Below the pieces are notes generated by a model that saw only the letters and a program-made list of their open reading frames with translations, was not told the DNA's origin and did not search any database. Below, piece by piece: positions 4,589-11,185 of a DNA stretch of 26,354 nucleotides. Where the stretch lies: positions 1 to 26,354 of IMG/VR virus record IMGVR_UViG_3300035670_001108; one strand, given 5' to 3'. How positions within the stretch are numbered: the stretch's first letter is position 1; every line of letters starts with the position of its first letter. Source of the stretch: a virus. The translations under genes were made by a program, and so were the position numbers.

Positions 4589-4604
4589 TGGGTCAGTTGA
4601 CCCA
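4589..4604. promoter_or_regulatory. 16-bp operator-like palindrome
   Basis: TGGGTCA-GT-TGACCCA is a perfect palindrome with 7-bp arms and a 2-nt centre. It is formed by two head-to-head copies of the repeated TGGGTCA core, as expected for a site bound by a symmetric dimer. The repressor-like protein at 1265-1579 is one possible ligand; no direct evidence links them. Confidence 0.65.
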
Positions 4605-4958
4605 ATGGCCCCCGGTTTCCGGTCAATCAATGCCTGGCCATTGGGTCAGATCCCTTTACATAATGGTCATCGGTTAAAGTCGCCTCGGCCACTGGGTCAC
4701 CGGTGGCCATGCCGTGGCCCTGGGTGGCCAGGCTTCCCCCGGCGCCCTGGCCCCCGCGGTGCGCTTCCCCTAGCCCCGGCCTGGCCCGGTGGCCAGCGGC
4801 AGGGGGGCGTGGGGCCCCAAGTCCGGCGGCGGATATTGACAGGGGAGGTATCCCAGACACCGGGATTCAAAAATCAAAATGAAAACCCAATGGACAACCT
4901 AGACACTCAGCCCCAAAAAATTCCAAAAAATTTTGAAATTCCAATTTCCAACTCGAAC

Positions 4959-4967
4959 TGATACACT
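4959..4967 (+). promoter_or_regulatory. Possible extended -10 element before the terminase genes
   Basis: TGATACACT fits the extended -10 pattern TGn followed by a hexamer matching TATAAT at four of six positions. It ends only 6 nt before the ATG at 4974, so any transcript starting from it would be nearly leaderless. No convincing -35 box is seen at the usual distance. Weak candidate. Confidence 0.25.
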
Positions 4968-4973
4968 GCCCCC

Positions 4974-5549
4974 ATGAACCAAGACACTCCCCTTCAGACG
5001 GAGGTCATGCCATCGTGGCTGATCCCCGAAGACAAGGATGTCGATCCCGACAATCCTGATACCCGTGCTCAACAATCGCACGCACAACTCGTCGCTGAGG
5101 GAAAACGGGCGAGGTTGCACCTCGACTCGATTGCCTACGAGGCGATCTTCGAGCGTGCCCTGCTTGACATTGCCGCAGGTCAGCCCCTGAGCGCAACCCT
5201 CGAAGCCGATCACCGCTCCATCGACTACCACCGGTTTCTGGCGTGGGTCCACAAAGACGAGAACCGTAAAGCCCAGTACTACCAGGCCCAGGAGATCGGC
5301 GCCGAGGTCGTGGCCGCGCAGATGCTGGAGATCGCGGACGCCGATGACACGCTTGAAGATGTCCAACGCTCGACCCTGCGCATCAACACCAGGAAGTGGT
5401 TGCTGGGTGTGTGGAACAGGAAACGGTTTGGCGAGGTCAAGCAGATCGAGCAGAACGTCACCATTGACCTGGGCGAGGCCATGGCCCAGGCCCAGGCTCG
5501 GGTGGACAACAGGCGCACCGTCGACGTGACCGCCAGAGAGATCCCATGA
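4974..5549 (+). CDS. terS: Terminase small subunit
   Basis: This DNA-recognition component of the packaging motor has 191 residues. Residues about 59-105 (FERALLDIAAGQPLSATLEADH... RFLAWVHKDENRKAQYYQA) form the helix-turn-helix part; 116-125 (MLEIADADD) and 131-154 (RSTLRINTRKWLLGVWNRKRFGE) match the oligomerisation region of Sf6-type small terminases. An in-frame TGA at 4959-4961 excludes any earlier start. There is no Shine-Dalgarno sequence before ATG 4974; the next ATG (5007) has GGAGGT only 1 nt away, too close to work well. The gene overlaps the large subunit by ATGA, the usual arrangement. Family call firm, start less so. Confidence 0.88.
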   Translation: MNQDTPLQTEVMPSWLIPEDKDVDPDNPDTRAQQSHAQLVAEGKRARLHLDSIAYEAIFERALLDIAAGQPLSATLEADHRSIDYHRFLAWVHKDENRKAQYYQAQEIGAEVVAAQMLEIADADDTLEDVQRSTLRINTRKWLLGVWNRKRFGEVKQIEQNVTIDLGEAMAQAQARVDNRRTVDVTAREIP

Positions 5550-7081
5550 AGCAAGGACCCAGTAAGAACGAGCAGTCGCTGATCACACAGCTGCTGCAGT
5601 ACAAGTACGACCCGCTGGGCTTTGCCCTGTATGCGTTCCCCTGGGGCGTCAAGGGCACACCGCTGGAGAAGCTCGACGGCCCACGCTCGTGGCAGCGGGA
5701 CGAGTTCCAGCGCATCGGGGACCACCTGATGCTCGACCTGGAGAAGCAGCGCATCGGGCTACCCCCGACGCCCGTGTACCTGTCCATCTCGTCTGGCCGG
5801 GGGATCGGTAAGAGCGCGTGGCTCTCGATGCTCGACGTCTGGGTCATGAGCTGCTGGCTCGGGGCCACGACGATCGTGACCGCCAACACCGAAAAGCAGC
5901 TGGTCAGTCGTACCATGGCCGAGCTGGGTAAGTGGCACACCATGTCCATCAACTCCCACTGGTTCGACAAGAGCAGCACCGCGCTGCGCCCGACCAAGTG
6001 GTTCTCCGAGCTCGTGCAGCAGCAGCTCAAGATCGACACCCAGTACTACTACGTCGACGCACAGTCGTGGTCCGAAGAGAACCCGGACGCGTTCGCCGGT
6101 GCCCACAGCCAGATCGGCATGATGGTCCAGTTCGACGAAGCCTCCGGTATCCCTGACCCGATCTGGCAGGTGACCGAGGGGTTCTTTACGGACCTGGCCC
6201 CCTTGAGGCTGTGGCTGGCGATCTCGAACCCGCGACGCAACACCGGGCGGTTCTTCGAGTGTTTCCACAAAGACCGGGCGTTCTGGGAGAACCGGTACGT
6301 AGACTCGCGCACCGTCGAAGGCGTGGACGGTGGGGTCTATCAACGCATCGCCGACAAGTACGGCGAAGACCACGACGTCACCCGAGTCGAAGTCAAGGGT
6401 CAGTTCCCCAGGACCGGCTCGAACCAGTTCATCGGACGCGACACCGCGGACACAGCCGCAGCCCGTGAGCTGGTCGAAGACAGCGGAGCGCCCCTGCTCA
6501 TGGCCGTGGACGTGGCCCGGTTCGGCGACGACGAGAGCGTGATCCGCTGGCGCCGGGGACGCGACGCCCGCACAATGCCCGCCACGAAGATGCGCGGCGT
6601 GGACACCATGGAGCTGTCCTCCCGCGTAGCAGCGCTCATCGATAAGCACAACCCGGACGCCGTGTTCGTGGACGGCGGCGGCGTCGGCGGCGGGGTGGTC
6701 GACCGTCTCAAGCAGCTGGGCTACCGGGTGATCGAGGTGCAGTCCGGCGAGAAGGCCGAGGACGCCGACAAGTACCTGAACAAGCGAGCCGAGATGTGGG
6801 GCGAGATGCGCGAGTGGTTGTCCATCGGGTGCATCGACAACGATCAGGCCCTGATTGACGACCTGACCGGACCGGAGTACAGTATCCACCTCAAGGGGCA
6901 GATCAAGCTGGAGACCAAGGACTCCATGAAGAAGCGAGGTCTGGCCTCCCCAGACGATGCCGATGCACTGGCCCTGACGTTCGCCCAGCGTATTGCACGC
7001 CTGGACGGGGGGATCAACAAGCGCATGGCTCGTATGGCTGGCAGGGTCGCAGACAGCGACTATGATATATTTTCCACGTGA
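5546..7081 (+). CDS. terL: Terminase large subunit (packaging ATPase and nuclease)
   Basis: This 511-residue motor protein drives DNA into the prohead and cuts the concatemer. The N-terminal ATPase has Walker A SGRGIGKSA (83-91) and Walker B MMVQFDEAS (192-200; D197, E198). LAISNPRRNTGRF (224-236) fits the coupling region after Walker B. The C-terminal RNase H-like nuclease shows three acidic sites: D322 in AVDVARFGDDES, D376 in AVFVDGGGVGGG and D471/D472 in SPDDADALAL. All key residues are present, and the length is normal for a podovirus TerL. The start overlaps terS by 4 nt. Family alone does not settle headful versus cohesive-end packaging. Confidence 0.97.
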   Translation: MKQGPSKNEQSLITQLLQYKYDPLGFALYAFPWGVKGTPLEKLDGPRSWQRDEFQRIGDHLMLDLEKQRIGLPPTPVYLSISSGRGIGKSAWLSMLDVWVMSCWLGATTIVTANTEKQLVSRTMAELGKWHTMSINSHWFDKSSTALRPTKWFSELVQQQLKIDTQYYYVDAQSWSEENPDAFAGAHSQIGMMVQFDEASGIPDPIWQVTEGFFTDLAPLRLWLAISNPRRNTGRFFECFHKDRAFWENRYVDSRTVEGVDGGVYQRIADKYGEDHDVTRVEVKGQFPRTGSNQFIGRDTADTAAARELVEDSGAPLLMAVDVARFGDDESVIRWRRGRDARTMPATKMRGVDTMELSSRVAALIDKHNPDAVFVDGGGVGGGVVDRLKQLGYRVIEVQSGEKAEDADKYLNKRAEMWGEMREWLSIGCIDNDQALIDDLTGPEYSIHLKGQIKLETKDSMKKRGLASPDDADALALTFAQRIARLDGGINKRMARMAGRVADSDYDIFST

Positions 7082-7098
7082 TCTAATGGAGAACACCC

Positions 7099-7413
7099 AT
7101 GTCCTTTGTCGGTAAAGCCGTCCAGTCCGTAGGTAACGCGGTAGGCAGTCTGCTGGGCGCCAAGCCCGCGTCGGCCTCTGCTCCTGCTGCCGTCTCTGCA
7201 CCTACCCCCACTCCGTCTGTGGCCACCCCCGCGGTGCAGGCAGCCGCCGACTCGGCCCGTATGCGTGAGCGTGCGGCCTCCGGTCGTGCCTCCACAATGC
7301 TCACCTCCCAGTCAGACTTGGGCTCGCTGACCCCCACTGTCGGCAGAGCCACGCTGGGCGGCAAGCTCACCGATGACCAGCGCATGGGCACCGCCAAGCT
7401 CCTGGGCCGCTGA
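7099..7413 (+). CDS. Small conserved protein between terminase and portal genes
   Basis: This 104-residue protein starts MSFVGKAVQSVGNAVGSLLGAK, continues through an Ala/Pro/Ser/Thr-rich low-complexity stretch (residues about 22-50) and ends in a conserved-looking part (MRERAASGRASTMLTS... GRATLGG). The RASTMLTS and LGG blocks are typical of small proteins beside portal genes in many podoviruses; the role is unknown, possibly in head assembly or in the virion. The amphipathic Gly/Val-rich N-terminus could associate with membrane. GGAGA precedes the ATG at good spacing. Confidence 0.85.
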   Translation: MSFVGKAVQSVGNAVGSLLGAKPASASAPAAVSAPTPTPSVATPAVQAAADSARMRERAASGRASTMLTSQSDLGSLTPTVGRATLGGKLTDDQRMGTAKLLGR

Positions 7414-7415
7414 TC

Positions 7416-8186
7416 GTGACGCTCGACCACCACTGGCAGCAGCAGTACCTCAAAACCGGCTCGTATGAGCAGGAGATCTCTCGCGGTAATGTGCGCGGGG
7501 CCTACCCGTTCACCAGCTACGGCAAGGTCGTATTGGGTGGGGCTACGACTCGCGCCCTGGTGCGTGACCAAGACGGTACGACACTGAACGTGCCCCAGTC
7601 GGTGCAGATGTCGATTGTCAGCACCAGTGCCAATGACACGGTCGCTGGCAGCGGCGCCCGTACAGTGGTCATCGAGTACCTGAACGGTACACTTGATATG
7701 TCCGTGGAGATTGTGACCCTTAACGGCACAACGCCGGTGAACACCGTGGCGACCGACATCCGTTGGGTGCAGGCCATGTACGTGGCCACCGCAGGCAATG
7801 GCGGCGTGACCGCAGGAGACGTGAGTCTCAGCCACAGTGGTATCGTCTACTCCCGTTTGATGACCGGAGCTCGGTCTACGAACAACTCATTCAAGCGTGT
7901 GCCCCGCGGCAAGCGTCTGTACGTCAGCTCCATTTACGCTGGCTGCTCTAGCGGCACAGCTGCAACGACCGCTGTTATCGAGCTGGTGACAACCCAGATT
8001 GACGGGCTCGATCAGCAGGAGACGGGCTTGTTTTATCGACAGGCGGGTGTATCACTGCAGGACAGTTCCCAAGCAGTGACCTTTGCCATGCCGTTCCCTG
8101 TGACCGCTGGTCACATCGTTGGGTATATTGCAACTGTGGACAAAGGTGCGACAATCACGGCAGGATTCACAGGATGGGTGGAATAA
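7416..8186 (+). CDS. Beta-rich probable virion protein of head region
   Basis: This 256-residue protein begins with GTG 2 nt after the previous stop; no suitable ATG lies nearby. The block ANDTVAGSGARTVVIEYLNGTLDMSVEIVTLNGTTPVNT (residues about 71-111), followed by AMYVATAGNGGVTAGDVSLSHSG and later VPRGKRLYVSSIYAGCSSG, identifies a beta-rich family recurring in podovirus and myovirus structural regions. Its exact place in the particle is not established; decoration, neck or fibre roles are conceivable. It shares one reading frame with the portal gene and is separated from it by a single TAA. The ribosome binding site is weak, suggesting coupling to the preceding gene. Confidence 0.8.
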   Translation: MTLDHHWQQQYLKTGSYEQEISRGNVRGAYPFTSYGKVVLGGATTRALVRDQDGTTLNVPQSVQMSIVSTSANDTVAGSGARTVVIEYLNGTLDMSVEIVTLNGTTPVNTVATDIRWVQAMYVATAGNGGVTAGDVSLSHSGIVYSRLMTGARSTNNSFKRVPRGKRLYVSSIYAGCSSGTAATTAVIELVTTQIDGLDQQETGLFYRQAGVSLQDSSQAVTFAMPFPVTAGHIVGYIATVDKGATITAGFTGWVE

Positions 8187-9824
8187 ATGAGCAAAGTCGA
8201 AATCATTCTGCAGCGATACAAGTCGCTTAAAGGTAACCGCAGCAATTGGGAAACCCATTGGGAAGAGATTGCCGAACGCGTGCTGCCGCGTCAAATGGGC
8301 TTCCTGGGTGCCCGCACCGACGGTGAAAAACGCACCCAGAAGATTTTTGACTCCAAGCCACTGGTTGCACTTGAGCGCTTTGCATCGGTCATGGACTCGA
8401 TGCTGACACCCCGCCAGCAGAAGTGGCACAACCTGCGCACCACCGACGAAGCACTCAACCGCGACTTCGAAGTGCAGGACTGGTTCTACAAGGTCAACAA
8501 CATCCTGTACCAGGCCCGGTACAGTCCTAAGGCGAACTTCGCTGGCCAGAACCATGAGCGCTGGACATCCGTGGGCGCGTTCGGCACTGGCGCCCTGTTC
8601 ACCGATTACGAGCCAGGTGTTGGTCTGCGCTATCGCTGCATCAACCTGCGCGACATCTATCTTCTCGAGAATCACCAAGGCATGGTGGACACCGTCTACC
8701 GATGCTTCAAATACACTGCGCGTCAGGCCGCGCAGCGTTTCGGTGAGAAGAACCTGCCTGAGCGCATCATGAAGGCGCTTGAGAACCCGACTCGTCAGAA
8801 CGAGACCTTCGAGTTCCTTCATGTGGTTGCACCCCGCGAAGACTATGATCCGACGCGAGCCGATGCCCGTGGCAAACCCTTTGCCTCGTACTACATCGCC
8901 GTGGACGACAAAGTCATGGTGGCCCCGGAAGGCGGCTACACCAGCTTCCCGTACTCCGTCAGCCGATACGTGACTGCTCCTGACGAAATCTACGGACGCT
9001 CCCCCGCCATGATGGCGTTGCCCGACATCAAGATGCTCAATGAAATGAGCAAGACCGACATGCGGGCTGTTCACAAACTGGTTGACCCACCAATCCTGCT
9101 GCACGATGACGGCATCCTGGGTGGTGGGGCAATGACTGTCAACATGAAGCCAGGTGGCTTGAACGTGGGTGGCGTGAACCGTAACGGTCAGGCCATGATG
9201 CAACCGTTCAATACGGGCGCTCGCGTCGACATCGCCGAGTCCAAGATGGAACAGCGACGCATGGCCATCGATGACGCATTCCTGGTGACCCTCTTCCAGA
9301 TTCTGGTCGAGACCCCTCGCATGACGGCCACCGAAGCTCTGATCCGTGCTCAGGAAAAAGGCATGCTGCTCACGCCCACCATGGGCCGCCAGCAATCTGA
9401 AGCCCTTGGCCCACTGATCGAACGTGAGCTTGACTTGTTGTCTTTCCACAACGTGCTGCCCCCGATGCCGGACATTCTGCGTGAAGCCGATGGTGAGTTC
9501 GAGATCGTGTACGACTCGCCAATGAGCCGCATGCAGCGTGCTGAAGAGCTGGTCGGTGTGCAGCGCACAATGGAGCTGTTGGCGCCGTTTGCCCAGATGG
9601 ATCCGACCGTGCTGGACGTGTTCGACAAGGACGAGCTGGCCCGACTGACTGCCGAGGTCTCTGGCGTACCAACCCCGATTCTGCGCAGCCCGGACGCGGT
9701 CAACGCGATCCGCCAGCAACGCGCACAGCAAGAGCAGGACATGATGGCCATGCAGGCAGCCCAACCACTTGCAGGCGCCATGAAGGACGCTGCTCAGGCC
9801 CAGGCTCTACTCCAAGGACAGTAA
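8187..9824 (+). CDS. Portal / head-tail connector protein (T7 gp8-like)
   Basis: This 545-residue protein would form the dodecameric ring through which DNA enters and leaves the head. The N-terminus (RYKSLKGNRSNWETHWEEIAERVLPRQ, residues about 10-36), FASVMDSMLTPRQQKWHNL (65-83) and the later region FLVTLFQILVETPRMTATEALIRAQEKG match the bacteriophage head-to-tail connecting protein family that includes T7 gp8. The C-terminus is Gln/Ala-rich (QQRAQQEQDMMAMQAAQ). The length is near the family norm. The ATG follows the upstream TAA without a gap, and its own TAA is followed at once by the next gene in the same frame. Confidence 0.95.
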   Translation: MSKVEIILQRYKSLKGNRSNWETHWEEIAERVLPRQMGFLGARTDGEKRTQKIFDSKPLVALERFASVMDSMLTPRQQKWHNLRTTDEALNRDFEVQDWFYKVNNILYQARYSPKANFAGQNHERWTSVGAFGTGALFTDYEPGVGLRYRCINLRDIYLLENHQGMVDTVYRCFKYTARQAAQRFGEKNLPERIMKALENPTRQNETFEFLHVVAPREDYDPTRADARGKPFASYYIAVDDKVMVAPEGGYTSFPYSVSRYVTAPDEIYGRSPAMMALPDIKMLNEMSKTDMRAVHKLVDPPILLHDDGILGGGAMTVNMKPGGLNVGGVNRNGQAMMQPFNTGARVDIAESKMEQRRMAIDDAFLVTLFQILVETPRMTATEALIRAQEKGMLLTPTMGRQQSEALGPLIERELDLLSFHNVLPPMPDILREADGEFEIVYDSPMSRMQRAEELVGVQRTMELLAPFAQMDPTVLDVFDKDELARLTAEVSGVPTPILRSPDAVNAIRQQRAQQEQDMMAMQAAQPLAGAMKDAAQAQALLQGQ

Positions 9825-10079
9825 TTGTTCAAACTGCCACCACTCTTTTTCCGCCGCAAGACGGCGTACCAGAAGACGTTCAATAATCCCGAAGGTCGAA
9901 AAGTCCTGGCCGACCTGCGGCGATTCTGCCGGGCTACCCAGCCCACAGCAGACGTCAACAATGTCCAGGCGACGTATCTCCTTGAAGGTCGACGCGAGGT
10001 GTGGTGCCGAATCCAGGCTCACCTTCAGTTGACCGACGAGGAGGTTTACAACTTGATTGAGGAAAATTCAAATGAGTGA
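9825..10079 (+). CDS. Bbp19-like phage protein (TTG start)
   Basis: The 84-residue product contains TAYQKTFNNPEGRKVLADLRRFC and LLEGRREVWCRIQAHLQLTDEEVYNLIEE. The TF-x-x-PEG-x-x-VL-x-DL core is the hallmark of the Bbp19-like domain, named from Bordetella phage BPP-1, found between portal and scaffold genes; its role is unknown. The only reasonable start is TTG directly after the portal stop; AAGGA lies 6 nt before it. The C-terminus overlaps the scaffold gene by 8 nt. Read-through of the portal TAA would fuse the two in frame, but nothing shows that it happens. Confidence 0.85.
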   Translation: MFKLPPLFFRRKTAYQKTFNNPEGRKVLADLRRFCRATQPTADVNNVQATYLLEGRREVWCRIQAHLQLTDEEVYNLIEENSNE

Positions 10080-10902
10080 AGCTACTGCCGCCCTCGCGGG
10101 CGATAACGGTGGCACCGCTGGCGGTGCTGCTGGAGCCGCTGGTACTGCTGGCGCCCCTACGGCGTGGAACGCTGGGTTCGATGAGGACACCAACGCCTAC
10201 GTGACCAACAAAGGATGGCAAAACCCAAGCGACATCCTGAACAGCTACCGCAACCTGGAGAAATTCGCAGGCGGCAGTAAAAACCTGATCGAGTTGCCTG
10301 GCGAAGGTGCGGACCAAGCTGCACTGGACGCCTTCTTTGGCAAACTGGGTCGCCCCGACTCGGCTGACAAGTACGACCTCAAGATGCCCGATGGTGCAGA
10401 CAAGGATCTGGCCGACTGGTTCAAACAGAACGCCCACAAGGCTGGTCTGAACGGCAAGCAAGCAGCATCGCTGTTTGACGCATGGAACGAGATGAGTGGT
10501 GCCAGACTGCAGGCTATGCAGCAGCAGGCCCAGGCTGACTCTGAGCGTGCCATTGCCGAGCTCAAGCGTGAGTGGGGTCAGGGTTACGACGGTCAGATCG
10601 ACGCTGGCAAGCGTGCAGTGGCCGCCCTTGGTTACAACGCCGAGCAGCTCGACGCCATTGAAAGTAAACTGGGCACGGCTGACATGCTCAAACTCTTTGC
10701 CGCGGTTGGCTCCAAGATGGGCGAGCCGAGCTTCGAGGGTGGTGAGCGTAGCGGTACGACCTTTGGTCTGACCCCTGCCTCCGCCAAACAGCAAATCGCT
10801 GACCTCAAGATGGACAAGGGCTTCATGGGTGAATACCTCAACGGTAACCCTGACGCTGTGTCCAAGATGAAGCGCCTCATGGAGTTCGCTCATGGAGCGT
10901 GA
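10072..10902 (+). CDS. Probable capsid scaffolding protein
   Basis: The 276-residue product has a Gly/Ala-rich N-terminus, then WQNPSDILNSYRNLEKFAGG (residues about 47-66), GRPDSADKYDL and a long helical, Gln/Ala-rich centre (LFDAWNEMSGARLQAMQQQAQADSER...AELKREWGQGYD). The C-terminus (ISKSKM-type basic helix: DAVSKMKRLMEFAHGA) is where scaffolds usually contact capsid protein. Composition, position just before the capsid gene and equivalence to the BPP-1 gene order support a scaffold role. GAGG lies upstream of ATG 10072; an ATG 15 nt earlier in the same frame is less well placed. No protease motif is seen. Confidence 0.78.
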   Translation: MSEATAALAGDNGGTAGGAAGAAGTAGAPTAWNAGFDEDTNAYVTNKGWQNPSDILNSYRNLEKFAGGSKNLIELPGEGADQAALDAFFGKLGRPDSADKYDLKMPDGADKDLADWFKQNAHKAGLNGKQAASLFDAWNEMSGARLQAMQQQAQADSERAIAELKREWGQGYDGQIDAGKRAVAALGYNAEQLDAIESKLGTADMLKLFAAVGSKMGEPSFEGGERSGTTFGLTPASAKQQIADLKMDKGFMGEYLNGNPDAVSKMKRLMEFAHGA

Positions 10903-11131
10903 AGTTCTTCGGCTTGAGTTGCTCAAGCTGGTTGTGCCACAGGCTACGAGAGTCAGTCTCTCGGAGCCTCACTACATCACTGCCGCCTGTACACATTTGG
11001 AAAAATATGTGCTAGACTGCAATGAAGGTGAGAAATTACCGGACTCACCACCCAAGCGCGTAACGCTCCGGCCCAAACGGACAACCGACAGCACCGCACC
11101 TGGAAATCCTGACCCCACTCTTGGTGGATAA
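10892..11131 (+). CDS. Small protein between scaffold and capsid genes, unknown
   Basis: The 79-residue product begins MEREVLRLELLKLVVPQATR and has a Pro/Thr/Arg-rich C-terminus (PPKRVTLRPKRTTDSTAPGNP). The N-terminal two-thirds look helical (...HYITAACTHLEKYVLDCNEG). The start overlaps the scaffold gene by 11 nt with GGAG 8 nt upstream. Position suggests a head-assembly role, but no family is recognised. The overlap, ribosome binding site and lack of alternatives support expression. Confidence 0.7.
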   Translation: MEREVLRLELLKLVVPQATRVSLSEPHYITAACTHLEKYVLDCNEGEKLPDSPPKRVTLRPKRTTDSTAPGNPDPTLGG

Positions 11132-11132
11132 G

Positions 11133-11161
11133 TCAAATCATCCGTCGGTTCTTTGATTTGA
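11133..11161 (+). promoter_or_regulatory. Hairpin in the leader of the capsid gene
   Basis: TCAAATCA (11133-11140) and TGATTTGA (11154-11161) are exact complements around a 13-nt loop. A TTTTT run follows about 7 nt later, just before the ribosome binding site TTGGAGT. The AT-rich stem is too weak and the T-run too far away for a strong terminator; it could protect or process the capsid mRNA. Confidence 0.4.
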
Positions 11162-11185
11162 TCATCAACTTTTTGGAGTATCACC

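Larger units (their letters stand above)
4255..4699. repeat. Iteron-like cluster of CCANTGGGTCA sites
   Basis: Copies on the plus strand: CCAATGGGTCA (4255), CCAATGGGTCC (4344), CCAGTGGGTCA (4513), CCATTGGGTCA (4544), CCAATGGG followed by AA (4568, partial), CCGCTGGGTCA (4585), CCATTGGGTCA (4638) and CCACTGGGTCA (4689). One copy is inverted (TGACCCAATGG, 4598-4608). The varying fourth base and near-invariant TGGGTCA suggest a protein-binding site rather than a simple repeat. Most copies sit in 4513-4699 with 24-53 bp between starts. Confidence 0.8.
4190..4973. other. Repeat-rich control region between divergent operons (no genes)
   Basis: About 780 bp separate the leftward operon from the rightward virion genes. 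Open frames exist but have low-complexity Gly/Pro/Arg composition, no good ribosome binding sites and no family resemblance, so I treat the region as noncoding. It holds the repeats, palindrome, inverted repeat and promoter listed separately. Segment 4398-4467 is strikingly AT-rich in a GC-rich genome; 4700-4860 is very GC-rich with several GGTGGCCA words; 4865-4960 is A-rich. This could be a transcriptional switch, a replication origin or both. Confidence 0.75.

Noticed and set aside
4650-4664. CATAAT as a -10 box for a rightward promoter
   Set aside because: No acceptable -35 lies 16-18 bp upstream, and an unsupported hexamer is expected by chance.
4627-4860. Minus-strand 77-codon frame in the control region
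   Set aside because: Gly/Ala/Pro-rich, no ribosome binding site, no resemblance; lies in a very GC-rich stretch where stops are rare.
4476-4961. Plus-strand open frame across the control region
   Set aside because: Low-complexity Pro/Gly/Arg protein without ribosome binding site. It runs across the palindrome and many repeats, which explain the sequence better.
5759-7201. Long minus-strand open frame (480 codons) opposite the large terminase
   Set aside because: It is antisense to a clearly recognised terminase with all motifs. Its His/Arg/Val/Gly-rich composition is what GC-rich codon bias produces on the opposite strand.
8052-9764. Long minus-strand open frame (570 codons) opposite the portal gene
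   Set aside because: It mirrors portal codons, has no ribosome binding site or recognisable domain, and would have to oppose late transcription.
9955-10926. Minus-strand open frame opposite the scaffold gene
   Set aside because: Antisense shadow of a Gly/Ala-rich gene; composition is biased and no family resemblance is seen.
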